DNA of 64,000 bases from Shinisaurus crocodilurus (GCA_021292165.1 CM037876.1:315050803-315114802), one strand, 5' to 3'. Shown: positions 41,134 to 53,777, counted from the stretch's first letter. The notes: generated by a model from the sequence alone, not told the origin. Made by a program: numbers and translations.

Positions 41134-42836
41134 TGTACTTCCCTATTTGCCCGCTGATTGTGAGGTGGCTGAGGATGCTGCCTGTGTTCCCTCTTTCTAT
41201 TATGCATCTCTATTGGAATATGGCTTCTCATATTCAGGTTTGCCTTCGGGCAATGAAGCAACAGAACCACAGAACCGGCAGACATGATCAAGGTCATGCC
41301 TGAGCTAATTGTCACCTTTGGCCCAGTGTAGTGGGTGTACAGTTTTTTCTGTCTTCAGGGAATCTGGAGCAGGGGTCATGATAGATTGCTTTCAGCTGGG
41401 ATTACATCATGCTATGGGTGCAGCTGGCATTGCATCATCTATGGGTGTGACTGTACAGAGTTGTATATAAGGTGTGCAAAGTCTTTGTGTTCTTGTTGGG
41501 GGAATAAGGAGTTAATTGGATTAAGGAGTTATTGATTATAAGCATCCTGTAAGTAAAGAGATAGTTTATGTATGTCTAGCCTGTATCTGTTTTTGTCTGA
41601 CATACTGTTCTCTTTCACTGTTGTAATTAGCACTCTGTGTATGTTCTGTTCCTATTTTGCAAGTCTTAGTTTAGTAAACCTTTGTGTTTAAAGAAACAGA
41701 CTTGTGTTTTGCTTTTTTACCTACTGGCCTAGCACTCGCTTCTCACGCCACAATCTCTCTCCGCTGCCACTTCTGCAGCTGCTGGGACAAAGTTGTTTAA
41801 CTTTGTCCCCCCCCCCCCCCGGCGGCTCAGATTTCCAACAATCTCGTCCTCACCCTGCAGCCTCCCTGGCTGCCCACACTTCCTGATCTGGGAAAGCCTC
41901 GTGGGGAAGGAGCTGCCTCATGATGTCTTCCCTTCTCCTGGGCCTTAACTGAAATGTGGGCAGCTGGGGAGGCTGCAGGCTGGTGGAGAGATGATTGCAC
42001 AATGAAGGACAGGAGAGACTCACACACTCCTTGGTCACCTCACATGCAAGGTAAACACAAGAACCCCAAACCCCACCCATGAGAGTTTCTCTGAAATTTT
42101 CTTCTGCTTTGAACACTTTTTTAAAAAAGCAATTTACTTTATATCAAATTGAATGAGAACGGTCGGGAAAAAATGTGGAAGACATTTTCAGCACAGCGAT
42201 AGTGATCACTGCCTCTCCCCTGGGGCAAGGCAGGTGTGCCCCAGAGACATTAGGCTTAGTGGCCTGCTAGATACCTTCATGAAGCAGCATCCTGCACAGT
42301 GACCTAGAAGTGCAGATATGTGGCCCTGGTTCCTCCCAATGACCTGTGTCCTGCCTGTTTGTTTCCAGTCTCTGGGTGTACCCAAGAACCATCGTTAGAG
42401 TTCCCTTCCATAAAAAAAAGGCCTGTCCTTCCCTTTCCAGCTCTTCCAGAGTGCAATGACTCTTGGGTGGCACAGTTATTAAAGCACAATTGCCCTCGCT
42501 GTGCATGACACTTTACACTGCCACATCAGCAAAAAGGACAGTTCTGAGTCCCACAGCACCTGGCAAATGAGAATGCCCTGCAGTTGACCTCCTCCTCCTC
42601 CTCCTCTAGGGCTGCCAATGCTTTTATTTTTGTCCCTGGCTGCCCTTCTGTGTCTTTTAAACAACTGCACATCAGGCAAAAATTGAGGGGGGTAATTTTT
42701 TCATGGTCTGGAAATGTGGTGATGGGGAAAGCTCCAACTGCTGGATTTCTGCATATCATGTAGCTTGCAACAGTATAGAAGTCCTGCCTTGAAGAAGAGT
42801 CAGCAACCCCATTGCCTTCATCCATAATCTAACATT
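41134..42836. other. Mostly unassigned; possible LTR at 41330-41720
   Basis: GTATATAAGGTGTGC near 41463 and TTTAGTAAACC near 41672 could be promoter and terminal signals of an old LTR, without confirmed ends. A C-run lies at 41806-41820. (CTC)n near 42590-42606. Confidence 0.3.
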
Positions 42837-42866
42837 GATCTATCTATCTATCTATCTATCTATCTG
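42837..42866. repeat. (CTAT)n microsatellite
   Basis: About seven CTAT units. Confidence 0.93.
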
Positions 42867-43592
42867 ACATCTGCAGATCTCTGCCCTTCACCATGTAACA
42901 GAAAATGCTTCCCAAAATTTCTTTTCTTCTCCTTTGTGGATTGAAGAAGAAGGCAGACATAAGTCCTAAAGAGGAAAAATAATAATAATTGGAAACTCTA
43001 TTAAAATATGAGAATGGGATTCATTCATTTCTATTTCCCATTCAATGGAGTATTTTAAGGCAATTGAGAAAGAGGGTAATGAATGTATTACTTTGTTACA
43101 GATTATATTGTGCGCACATTTAGATATAAAAGTCCAAGTGATTCTGGCCTATTCAATAGTGACTAGTTCTTTTAAAAAAGTAGAGAAGACTCAGGATTAC
43201 ACTAACCACTGGAATTTTGTGTACAACAAAATTCAAAGTGAATTTTGGGATTTTCTCCTCATTCAAGACATCTGAGGAATCCTGAGAGAAAGTGAAAGAG
43301 TTCCAATGAGATGAGCAGCTTTTTGCAAGGGAGTTCTCTTCTCTTCTCTGCAATTTGTTGCTGGATTTTGTCAAAAGCAAAATTCAAAGTGATGTTGGAG
43401 ACTCCTTCTCAGTGGAAACATATGGGCTAAGGTCTAGCAGTAGTCTTCAGGGGGCATTTTTTTTCCGGGTGGGCAGTTGTATTAATTTGTTGCAGCAAAA
43501 ACAACAAAGTCTTCTGTTACCTTAGACTCATAAGGAGTCAATTTCATCAAACACAGGACGTGTTAGCCTCAGTTGGTAGGTACACACACACA

Positions 43593-43633
<41 letters not shown>

Positions 43634-44934
43634 ACGCACGCATAGAGGAACAAAATGGGGCCAAATTGCAGTGAAAAGCAGACCGTACACTACAGCCTGT
43701 GATAATTCTATGTAAAGCTGAATAAAAAATAAGTAAAGTTCTATGGTACCTGAATTTACATTTTCACATTACCCTCAACCATTCCATGTATCTGCTTGTC
43801 CATTTCTACACTGTTCTTGTATCCCATTGTTGACTCTGCATGTTTTCATCATTTGTCATTGCATACATCTTTCAGAGTTATTTTCCGTCTCTGGTCCTTT
43901 CTGGTTACCACCACTGATTCATTGATTGGAGGAAGCTCAATAGGGCTAAAATTTGAACCTATTTTCAGTACGTTGGGGTGGGCCTAGTCAGCATGGCCTC
44001 CCTCCCCCCTCACACATTGATACAAAGTGTGATGCATTCTTCTGAACAGGGCTACCATCACCCCAGTTTTGGATGTTAATTAACACCTGAGGTGGCACAG
44101 GAAACCATTGTCTTGATTCAAGCAAAAATAGACAAAATCAAACTTCTTGATCAGTGCTAATGCAGCAGTTTCTCACTGGAGTCTTCTTTTGACATTTCTT
44201 TGTTGTCGAATGGCCACTTTCAAGGTAGTAGTAGAGTGCCCAGGGACATTAACTTTTTCTCCCACTGTTTTCTGCATGTATCCCCCCCCCCACGCACATT
44301 CAACACCTCCTGTTTCCATATTTCGTCCCCCTGGTTAATGATGCCTGGTTTCAGCAGAGTGGTCTGTGGAAGCCCCACCTCTTCCCAGGCTGCTCTGTTT
44401 CCCCACACATGCGTTGACATCTCTTGGCATGAGGATAAATGGTGAGGGTGAAGGTTCCCCACCAAGAGTAGAAGGTCAGTAAACGTCTGTGTATTTGCTA
44501 GCGCTGTGTGTGCATGTGTGGGTAGGAGGAGGATGAACTGGGCAGAGCAATCCTATGGTGGGGAGGGAGGAGAAATCCATGGTGGAGGAAGCACCAGATC
44601 CAAAGTCCTGCCAGGCTTGTGCCAGCAGAATGGAAAGTGGGGTAGCTTTTAGCCTTCCTTGCCATAACTTGCCTCTGTGTCCATTAAAAAAAAAAATCCT
44701 CTCCCTTTGGATCCAATGGGAGGGCAAATTGGTAAACCAGCTCTAGGGCTGGTATATGTCCCCCACCTGCAATCTGGGGGCATGTCCAGGAAAGGAGATG
44801 CTTTGGATCCAACAGATCTTAAGGTTCCCTTGACCCACCCTCTGAACATCCCCTTCTTACCCTTTCTGCCACTGGAGCACTGACAGCAGAGGAGCAACAG
44901 CAGTAGACCTTTCCCCCAGCGCTCTGGTTTCAGC
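42867..44934. other. No feature recognised apart from a CA microsatellite
   Basis: A CA-rich run at about 43583-43640 with CG interruptions. Otherwise I see no repeat family or exon in this 2-kb stretch. Confidence 0.4.
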
Positions 44935-45100
44935 CAGGGCCGGTGCTACCATTAGGCCAACTAGGCAGCTGCCTAGGGCGCAGGGCTAAAGGGGGTGCCA
45001 GAAACGCCTTGGGGGAAAAATACAGCACTCTCAAGTGGGAAGGGGGGGCGCTAAATATCTGATCTTGCCTAGGGCACCAAACTGCCTTGCACCGGTCCTG
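44935..45100. mobile_element. hAT-type MITE with perfect 8-bp TSD
   Basis: A 166-bp element: CAGGGCCGGTGC start, GCACCGGTCCTG end, with CTGCCTAGGGCGCA and TTGCCTAGGGCACC inside. It is flanked by GTTTCAGC at 44927-44934 and 45101-45108. Its TIR differs from MITE1, so it is a separate hAT family. Confidence 0.93.
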
Positions 45101-45779
45101 GTTTCAGCAGAGTCCTCTGTAGTCGCCCACCTGTTCCCATGGGGAGGCAGCCAAGGGTAGACTAGACCTCCCTCTCTACCCGCAGGGCAGGATATCCACT
45201 ATATCCTGGGGCACGTGGCCATGCCATCCCAGGGACCATGGGATTCCAGCCTGAAATTGCAGCATTATGAACTCCCCTTTGTGAGAAACTTCATATCACA
45301 CAGCACACACACGCACCCGAAAAGAATCCCACCAATTCCCTCTCTCGGTTTCTTCATTGCTACTGCTCCTCTTCTATATAGATGCTACATTTCTTTTTTG
45401 CACATTAGGGCGCCATCTATAGGGCCACAAGAGTTTGTTCCTAGAGATTCGGCAGAAATCCATTCCTGCATGGAAAGTAAGGAGCTGCTGGTGAGGGCTG
45501 GCTGGTTGGATCCGTCGCCATGGATGAAAATGTGCACGTCAGTTTGTTGAAGCCAAATCACTGAGCTCTGAGCCTCTTCCCCTGTGCTTCAGCTCCTTTC
45601 ACATTTTAAAGCCAGCAGAGGTTCCCATGCTGATATGAAGAACAGCGGACAGAAGATGAGCCCAATGGAGTCAATAAGGCTGACTTCACTAAGAGCTGCT
45701 GGGTGGGTGGTGGTCGAGCATGTTAGGATGGAGGCCAGCGGGTCTCAGTCTGAGTGCTTGCCAGACTGTGATCATGTGA
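45101..45779. other. No feature recognised
   Basis: No confident assignment. Confidence 0.4.
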
Positions 45780-46195
45780 ACATAACAATGCCCGGCTGAA
45801 CCAGACCAAGGGTCTATCTAGTCCTGAATTGCACTTCCAATAACAGCCAACCAGATCCATCTAAGACAGTGTTCTCCAACCTTGGGTCCCCAGATGTTTT
45901 TGGCCTACAACTCCCAGCATGCCCCAGCCAGCTACGCTGGCTGGGGCATGCTGGGAGTTGTAGGCCAAAAACATCTGGGGACTCAAGGTTGGAGAACACT
46001 GTTCTAAGAGCTCCCAAGCAGGGCATGGCGGTGGCCATCTTCCCCTGTTGTCATCACACACACACACACACACACACACCGTTTGGTGCTCAGAAGAATA
46101 CTGCCTCCATTCAGGGAGCTCCCATTTAGCTATCACAGCCAATACATTTTGATAGACCTCCCCTGTATGAATTTGTCTGATCCTTTTTTTTCCCT
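45780..46195 (-). mobile_element. CR1/L3-like LINE 3' UTR, antisense, interrupted
   Basis: GAACATAACAATGCCCGGCT, GAACCAGACCAAGGGTCTAT and, after the MITE, ATACTGCCTCCATTCAGGG and GATAGACCTCCCCTGTATGA match the 3' UTR order at 14174-14440 and 50047-50300. A MITE1 copy and a (CA)n run (46053-46078) lie inside. Confidence 0.7.
45867..46001. mobile_element. Palindromic hAT-type MITE (MITE1), copy 3
   Basis: 135 bp, near-perfect palindrome. Flanks ATCTAAGA (45859-45866) and TTCTAAGA (46002-46009) form an 8-bp TSD with one mismatch. It is inserted into a CR1/L3 3' UTR and is therefore younger than it. Confidence 0.93.
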
Positions 46196-46242
46196 TTTCT
46201 TTTTTAAAGGCCAGCTCTCCTGCATGTATTTGTCCAATCTGT

Positions 46243-46496
46243 AGGGCCAGCCCTGCCCTTAGGCAGAGTGAGGCGGTGACCTCAGCTGGTGGATGCTGGA
46301 GCGCAGGGAGCAATAATGAGGTGTGAAAGGACACAGCCTGCCCTGTGCCTTCTGCCTGCCTGCTGCCTTCAGGTGCGCTTCCCCATCACCTGTGCTGATG
46401 TCATATGCAAGGGCCAGTCTAGCCAGCTTCTGTATGAGGGAAGGGGAGCTGCTCCCTTGTCCCTTGCCTCAGGCAGCAAAATGCTTTGGGCTGGCA
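46243..46496 (+). mobile_element. hAT-like element, family H
   Basis: Left end AGGGCCAGCCCTGCCCTTAG with GAGTGAGGCGGTGACCTCAG. Right end GCCTCAGGCAGCAAAATGCT with TTGGGCTGGC. Ends are inverted over about 10 bases. It matches both ends of the split element at 17989-18566. TSD not found. Confidence 0.55.
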
Positions 46497-46499
46497 CGG

Positions 46500-47335
46500 C
46501 TATCACCACCAACATCATCATCTTCCTTATCATCTTCATCACCGCCATCATCTTCCTCATCATCTTCATCCTTCCTCACCATCCTCTTTATCATAATCTA
46601 TTTATATCCTCCTCCCCCACCTAAAAAAGGAAGCCCAAAGTGGCTAACAACATCATACAAATTACAATAGTATCAAATACAATATCAAAAGGCGACCATA
46701 TGAAAAACCATCTAACACTAAAAATACTGCAGCAAACCTATAAACAAACTTTCAGTTAAAAACTTAAACATCGAGTCAACTAATAAATACAAAATTCATA
46801 AGTATATTAAACAAACAAGGGGATAATAAAATACAAGCCATATTTTAACTGAAAACACACACTTAAGAGTCCTTCAGCCAATCTAACTTGTTTGGATGTA
46901 TCATTAAAGAGAAACAACCCCCCCCAAAAAAAAAAACCAGCGGGGGGGGGGAAATTAGGCACAAGCAATTAATACAATAAATACACAACACAGAAAAACA
47001 AAATACAAAAATACCCCCAAACAAACAAACTACGGTACCCTGTCACTCCCACTTTTCAGACCTGCCCTCTCACCACAGGGTAATGCCAAGGGAGAAAAGG
47101 GAAGGCAGCCAGTATTACATTAATGCCAAATACAGCAAACTGCCAGAGCCATGCCTCTGGTGGTGGTGGTGGTGGTGGTGGTGGTGGTGGTGGTGACTTC
47201 TCTAGCCCAGCCTGGAGCATGCTCAGAAGGTGCTGATGACACTTCCTCCTGGGGGTGGGGGGTCACCATCGTCTCAGCCACGCAGTGGGCGTGATGTTCT
47301 GGGCAGGTCTATTTGAGATTCTAATCTGCCTTTAA
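46500..47335. other. Low-complexity and LINE-UTR-like stretch
   Basis: CATCATCTTCC-type repeats at 46501-46575 and A-rich LINE-like DNA 46600-47010 (AGTGGCTAACAACATCATAC). A (GGT)n run at about 47159-47195. No frame of interest. Confidence 0.45.
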
Positions 47336-47337
47336 AG

Positions 47338-47625
47338 CCACCAGTGGCCATACCAACATTTTGTGGCGACATCCCATAAGTTAATTATACACTAAGTCCT
47401 TTCTTTCATCTGTCCTGGATCTACTGCTCCTCAGTTATCGTGGGGTGATCATCCAGAAATATCGTACTACACAAGGAAGAGCAAATTTCCTCTCTTAGCG
47501 TTCTTCCACCACTTCTGATTTCAGAAGCTTCTGCCATTTGTATCCTACTTTTGTCATCTTTTCCCTCAATCAATACAGCCGAGCACGTTGGCCTCTCCTT
47601 GTATAGATTTTCAATATACAAAATT
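47338..47625 (-). mobile_element. CR1/L3-like 3' region, antisense, diverged
   Basis: ACATCCCATAAGTTAATTAT, CTTTCATCTGTCCTGGATCT and CTCAGTTATCGTGGGGTGA follow the antisense 3' UTR order of the copies at 14460-14580 and 50340-50440. Confidence 0.55.
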
Positions 47626-47637
47626 TAAAATAATCTA

Positions 47638-47935
47638 GGGCTCGACCCTATGGCCGCTAGACAGAGTCTAAGATGGCCATAGGATAATTTGGACTCCCAG
47701 CTCCAACCTCAGAAACTTGCTCTGAACTCCGAACTGGGAGCACCCTCCCCCCACCCTCGCAGCTGGCTGCAGCTCCGAGGTCGCAAGAGTGACCCCGGAG
47801 ACAGGCTTTTGGGGGCGGGGCGGGGAGGAGACAGGCTCCGCCAGCATGGGCAGTATCCTGGCAGCATCTCAGCCTCCTCTGCTTGTGCTCCAAGGTGCCA
47901 CACTTACTTAGATGGCCGAAATCAGCCGTCTAAGT
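47638..47935 (+). mobile_element. GC-rich dispersed repeat, family B
   Basis: Begins AGGGCTCGACCCTATGGCCG. ATGGCCATAGGATAATTTGG and ACTCCCAGCTCCAACCTCAG match the minus strand of 40320-40440. Continues GC-rich to about GATGGCCGAAATCAGCCGTC. Confidence 0.5.
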
Positions 47936-48307
47936 GTTTTACGAGTTCAGCGGGTTACAGGCAGCCTCATTGGATCATGCTGTTAAACAGCTAAAAACAA
48001 TTTCAATTAAAAGAATACTAGACATATTAAAAAGACAGCTGACATAAATGCCCCCCCCATCACATGGCATGAAATACCTTTAAATGCCCGGGAGGAGAAG
48101 GCGGCCTTAACCTGGGGCTGAAAAGATGATCGTGTTGGCTCCAGGTTACTGTGACTTGTTGGCCATACCCCACTTTGGGTTTCTTTTATAATGAAAAGAG
48201 GGTAATACATTTTATAAATAGATGCATACATACTTACTGGGAAGTAAGGCCCATTGGACTCAATGGGCCTCACTTCTGAATACACATGCATAGGATGGTG
48301 GTGTTGG

Positions 48308-48603
48308 CTAGAAGGTAAAATTGTACTGTTTGGTATACGTATATATGCTACATTTAATATAATTCTTTTCTTATTCTTGTTCCGCTCCTACCGGAGGTTT
48401 GACGTCACCACGGCTAAACAGTCTTTAGATATGGCCACTCTAAACAATGACATTGTATTACCCCAACCCATTCTTGAAGGTTTTTCAGCCAAGACCTTTT
48501 TCTTCTTCCTACCCTTCTTTTCCCACTTCTTTTCCCTTTTGTAATCAGCTGCAACAGTCTATATTTTTCATTTCTCAGTATACGACCAAAATATTCCAGC
48601 ATA
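48308..48603 (-). mobile_element. RTE-like LINE C-terminal remnant
   Basis: The minus-strand frame MLEYFGRILRNEKYRLLQLI, TKGKRSGKRRVGRRKRSWLK and NLQEWVGV matches the pattern YFGHxxR-x-EKY-LLQLI-x-GK-x(3)-GRRK-SWL-N-L-EW, which ends ORF2 of RTE-type and related non-LTR elements. Sequence before and after is broken. Confidence 0.65.
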
Positions 48604-48709
48604 ATTACCTTAGTAAAATCATTACAAACATACCAAGTATTAGAGACAGAGCAGGAAGCTGCAACACATCAAGGTATGTAAATATACCTCAATTTTGGAT
48701 AATTGGGAA

Positions 48710-48712
<3 letters not shown>

Positions 48713-48744
<32 letters not shown>
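48713..48744. repeat. (CT)n microsatellite
   Basis: About 16 CT units. Confidence 0.93.
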
Positions 48745-48750
<6 letters not shown>

Positions 48751-48929
48751 CCATGCATGTGCATTTGGGGGGCAGGAGCTGGAAATAGAAATTAACATTG
48801 AAGTAAACAAAGGGACATTTTTTCCCCAGTATCTTGGCTTAAAAGCACTTTGTTCTCCTTACTGTCAATATTATCAATAAACAGAAGCAACAGTCCAACA
48901 CTCAGGCAACACTTATTTTCTAAATGACA

Positions 48930-49430
48930 CCACCTGTTGTGCCTCCAGTGGGTCAGACAGAGACCAGCCGTGCCGGAGCGTGTTTGGGGTGGGGTCAGGC
49001 TAACTGCAGCCTGACCCAGCTGGGCCGCCTTACCAATCAGCACCTGCTCAAAAGGCAGGTCCCAAACACACTCAGAGGCTGGAAGCAATTGTTTGTTACA
49101 GCTACCACCAGACGCTCTTGATATTCCTGACCTCGGACCCTTGTACCTTTGCTCTTCGGAACGACCCTGACTACGCTTGTGCCTGACCCCTAACTGGTTT
49201 ACGTTTGCTCGGTTTTGGACTAATATATCTTGGCTTGGACACTCGGACTGTTATAACGAGAACGGCTTATCTTGACACTGGGCGGATTTACGACACCACC
49301 GGCAATGATCCTGCTCTTGAACTGCCTCCAACTCTTGGGGTTGCGGTGGGGGAGACACTAGCATCTATCTCCAGACTGAGTCCAGCAGATCGCAGTATGA
49401 GAAGTAAATCTTTACATCCATAACACTGAA
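48930..49430 (+). other. Possible LTR-like remnant
   Basis: TGTTGTGCCTCC near 48937, repeated GACCCTGAC-type words at 49130-49190 and CTTGGCTTGGACACTCGGAC give the appearance of a Gypsy-type LTR U3/R. No matching copy or TSD is in the window. Confidence 0.25.
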
Positions 49431-49492
49431 CTCTGCAGTCATGACTCATCATGCACCACCATCATCACATAGTGTAATGTGATGATGTACAT

Positions 49493-49899
49493 GGGAGAAT
49501 TTACCATGTATTCCTACCCTCTGCTTCCTGTTCTTTAACCAACCAATTACTCTATCATTAAAAATATGACCATTTGAAGGTCTCTCCCCTCCCTCTAAAC
49601 GTGGAAAGTTTCAGAGAGATCATCAGTACCTACAGATTCTGAACTCTTTCATTTTTCTCTTCATGGACTTCAGAGTACTGAAGGTTTTGCAACTGGATTG
49701 AAACAAACTTCTCTACTCTCATTCACATGTGAGCTTGTTTCTTTGATTTGGTATATTGCCAAACAGAGGTCATTTTCTTTCACAAGCTGCAAAAGAGCAG
49801 GTGACTTGAGAGTTGTACATGTCTACAATATACTGGAATTGTAATGGCCTCATATTGCAGTTGTCTAACATAGTTATTAGAGAGCATTCCAAGCAAGTA
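49493..49899. repeat. ~407-bp direct duplication, left copy
   Basis: GGGAGAATTTACCATGTATT to GCATTCCAAGCAAGTA. It matches 51073-51482 with about 10 differences and small indels. Its first ~60 bases are CR1-derived although no CR1 lies to its left, so this is the derived copy. Confidence 0.93.
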
Positions 49900-50046
49900 C
49901 TTGCACATTTACTTGGGAGTAAGCTTCACTTAATTCAGTGGGATTTACTTCTGAGTAAACATCCATAGGCTTGTTCTGCATGTGTTGTCTTAGTAACTGT
50001 GGACAAAAAAAAAATTAGCCACATGAAACCCATGCTGTGCCATGTA

Positions 50047-51130
50047 AACATAAGAACATCAGAAGAGCCCTGCTGGATCAGACCAAGGGTTCATCCAGTC
50101 CAGCATTCCGTTCACATAGTGGCCAATCAGCTGCCCACAGGATCCCACAAGCAGGACCTGAGTGCAACAGCACCCTCCCACCCATGTTCCCCAGAAACTG
50201 GTGCACATAGGCATATACTACCTCTGATACTGGAGGTAACATATAGCCATTGGGACTAGTAGCTATTGAAAATTTTCTCCTCCATGAATTAGTCCAATCC
50301 CCTTTTAAAGCCATCCAAATTGGTGGCCATCACCACATCTTCTGGAAGTGAATTCCATAGTTTAACTATGCACTGTGTGAAGAAGAACTTCCTTTTATCT
50401 GTCCTGAATCTCCCACCCATCAGCTTCATGGGATGACACCCCCCCCTTGGGTTCTAGTATTATCAGAGAGTGAGAAAAAGGTCTCGCTATCCATTTCCTC
50501 TACACCATGCATAATGTTGTACACCTCTATCATGTCTCCCCTTACTCACCTCTTTTCTAAGCTAAACAATCCCAGCTGCTGTAACCTTTCCTCATAGGGG
50601 AGTTACTGCAGCCCCTTGATCATTTCAGTTGCCCTTTTCTGCACTTTTCCCAACTCTACAATATCCTTTTTTAGGTGCAGTGACCAGAACTGTGTACACA
50701 GTATTCCAAGTGTGGTTGCACTATGGATTTGTATAAGGGGAGTATGATCTTGGCAGTCACCACTAGCTCAGATCCTATCAGATTATACTTGAAGTTGGAA
50801 TTTTTTGCCCCAACGTGCATCACTTTACACTTGCTTACACTGAACTACATTTGCCATTTTGATGCCCCTTCTCCCAGTTTGGAGAGATCCTTTTGGAGCG
50901 CCTCACACAATCTCTTTTTGTTTTAACCTCCCTAAATAATTTGGTGTCGTCAGCAAACTTGGCCACTTCACTGCTCATTCCTGATTCCAGATCATTTATG
51001 AAGAAGTTGAAAAGCATTGGACTTACCGTAGTACAGATCCCTGTGGGTCCCCACTGTTTACACCCCTCCATTGGGAGAATTTACCATGTATTCCTACCCT
51101 CTGCTTCCTGTTCTTTAACCAACCAATTAC
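50047..51130 (-). mobile_element. CR1/L3-like LINE, antisense, 5' truncated
   Basis: The minus strand from 51071 holds MLFNFFINDLESGMSSEVAK and FADDTKLFREVKTKRDC, i.e. the intact FADD catalytic box. Frames then break near GHQNGKCSSV. The C-terminal domain and 3' UTR follow to ATGTTTAC near 50047. Same subfamily as 14174-16860, but with FADD where that copy has FEDD. Confidence 0.85.
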
Positions 51131-51482
51131 TCTATCATTAAAAATATGACCATTTGAAGGTCTCTCCCCTCCCTCTAAACATGGAAAGTTTCAGAGAGAT
51201 CATCAGTACCTACAGATTCTGAACTCTTTCATTTTTCTCTTCATGGACTTCAGAGTACTGAAGGTTTTGCAACTGGATTGAAACAAACTTCGCTACTCTC
51301 ATTCACATGTGAGCTTGTTTCTTGATTTGGTGGGTATATTGCCAAGCAGAGGTCATTTTCTTTCACAAGCTGCAAAAGAGCAGGTGACTTGAGAGTTGTG
51401 CATATCTACAGTATACTGGAATTGTAATGGCCTCACATTGCAGTTGTCTAACATAGTTATTAGAGAGCATTCCAAGCAAGTA
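51073..51482. repeat. ~410-bp direct duplication, right (source) copy
   Basis: Continues in register from the CR1 at 50047-51130 into unique DNA, so this is the original location. See 49493-49899. Confidence 0.93.
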
Positions 51483-51559
51483 AAGGGCAGCTAAAACAAG
51501 ATTCCATAACCTTACTATAAAAAACATTTCAGTTATCCTTCTAAAAGAGATGACTATGG

Positions 51560-51735
51560 GGAAAAGCTGTAGCTCAGTGGCAGAGTACATACATTGCATG
51601 CTGGAGGTCCCAGGTTCAAATCACAGCATCCCCAGGTAGAGCTACCAAAAAATACTTTTGTCTGAAAGCCTGAAGAGCCTCTGCTAGTAAATGTAGACAA
51701 TGCTGGACTAGATGGACCAGTCTTGTGTACACTTA
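51560..51735 (+). mobile_element. tRNA-Ala-like SINE
   Basis: GAAAAGCTGTAGCTCAGTGG (A box), CATACATTGCATGCTGGAGG, CCCAGGTTCAAATCACAGC (B box), then CTGAAAGCCTGAAGAGCCTC and TGTAGACAATGCTGGACTAG. It ends near GATGGACCAG. Promoter boxes look intact; the 3' end is short. Confidence 0.85.
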
Positions 51736-53485
51736 TACTTGAAAGAAAGCCCCATGGAACTCAGTGGGCCTCCCTTACTACTGAGTGAATACTCATAGAA
51801 TCTGGCTGTAACATGGCTGCCCACAAGTAAATACACATGGCAGTTTCAGCAGCAATTAGGGGATGTACCCAGAGCACACAAGTGGGGAATGGTCCCCACC
51901 CACAGTATATATACACAGATAAGAGCTAAGTAAGATTAGGATGGTGAGGGAAAATGGAAAGAAGAGAGATGGCACAGAACTCAAAAGCAGGAAGAGAAGA
52001 AAAGGTAAATATTCAGCTATGAGAAGCATGAGAGAACAGGTATGTCTGAAAAAGCCTTTCTTTTCTCTTTGAAGATGGATATAGTTGGATCAGGGAATAG
52101 ATGGGAGGGAATTCTATAGGTAAGATACCATAATCGGAAACGGAAGAGTACAGTGAAGAACAGAGAGAAGTCAGGATATAGCAAGAGGATGAGAAGCACC
52201 AACAGAGTGAAGGGGGCAGAAAGGAATGACCAGGAGGACAAGATGGGACCACGGAATGGGGGAAAGGATTACCCCGCACATGTGCTGTGGTGCCAGTCCT
52301 GTTTGGGACTCCCCCCCCCCAGCTCCTGGTTAATTTTTTAAAAAACTAGACGCATCACATGCAATCATGCAATTAACTTCACACATCTCATCTGGCCCTT
52401 AGTTGGATTTGATTGATGTTCTGATTTTGGTTCATTGTTTTTTTTAATTTGCTATTAGGTACTTCGAATTTTCTTCTGGAAAGAAAAGCGGGATAATGTT
52501 TTTTTTAAAAAAAACCAACCAAACACATTAGCAATCACATTTGCACCCTCCATCCTTCCTGCTGCAACAAAATCTGTGACATCATGGATGTCGGCTGTTT
52601 CCTGTATCAATGACCAACACTTATACCTTTGGACATCACTGACAAACAGAAGTATCTGTCAGCTGTAACAGCTCCCCTGGCCCTGCTCTTATCCACCTTT
52701 CAGAGGCTGGCCTATTTTGTTTTAAATAGCTGGATGGATAGCAATTCCAGAGTGCAGCAAAAGCACTCACAGAAACCCGCTGGAAGCTGGATGATAACAG
52801 GAGACCATGGTGACTCTGATTCACGGCACCACGGCCACAGAGGTCCGAACCATATCTGCACAGCTACAGAAAAGGTGGAGCACTGGAAGGAGTTTTCACT
52901 GGATGGCACTGTTAAGCTCCCCTCTCCCCCGTGCATATTGTAGTCCTGATCCTGGTTCCCTCCGCGTGTGTGCACACACGTGCACCCACACACTGCAGCT
53001 GCCATTTAAATTTCAAAGCTAGACACATGGATGGCAATCACTCAATCTGTGTCCCATCTAGTTTGGCTCAAATCAAAGAAAAGCAGTTGACATAACGATG
53101 GTGTTACCCCTGCCTCCATTGGCACAGCAGTGGATAAAACACAGCCCAGTCAGTCTTCACCAAAAGCTTGCCTGAAAAACCTGGGCCTTACCGAGATGGT
53201 GGAATGAGAATAGAGAAGAGGCCCAGTGGGCTTCCCTGGAAAGGGTGTTCCATCACGTTGATGATGGAGCTGGAAAAGTCTTGCCCCTCCTCAAGCTCAC
53301 CAGCCCCACCTTCAGTCAGAGGCAGGGATGCTGGAGAAATCTGCAACGGATTCATTCAAATGAGTTTGGATTTCTATGAATGCTGTGGACTGGCTTTTCC
53401 CAAGTCATGTGGATTCCTCAGACTTGCAGACTTTTCTCACTTTTGGGGGGATTTGCACTGATTCGCATTAGTGCTAATTCACATT
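51736..53485. other. No feature recognised
   Basis: Includes poly(T)/poly(A) runs near 52438-52515 and a C-run near 52311. No exon or named repeat. Confidence 0.4.
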
Positions 53486-53489
53486 AGCA

Positions 53490-53552
53490 CATTTATTTAT
53501 TTATTTATTTATTATATTTTTTAATCGCCCATCTGGCCGGTCACCCATACAT
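53490..53552 (-). mobile_element. L2-like 3' tail, short
   Basis: (TTTA)n then TATATTTTTTAATCGCCCAT and CTGGCCGGTCACCC, as in the tail of 58014-58625. Everything upstream is missing. Confidence 0.7.
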
Positions 53553-53743
53553 TAGCACAGTATGTGGAAGGTGGCCATGAGGATTCCATCACGATCCTGT
53601 TCCCTCCTTGACCCATTCGGTGCACCCATTCTGCAGCTGTCCCCACCAGAGAAAAGCCTCTGGATGCGAGAAATGCACTTGGCTTGCTAAGAAGGGCTAG
53701 AGGAGTGTTGACACGTTAACAGCTGCTTAGAATTGAGTTGACA

Positions 53744-53777
<34 letters not shown>

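Noticed and set aside
46501..46575. Asp/Met/Lys-rich or Ser/Ile-rich frames over CATCATCTTC repeats
   Set aside because: Low-complexity DNA; the frames on both strands are products of the repeat.
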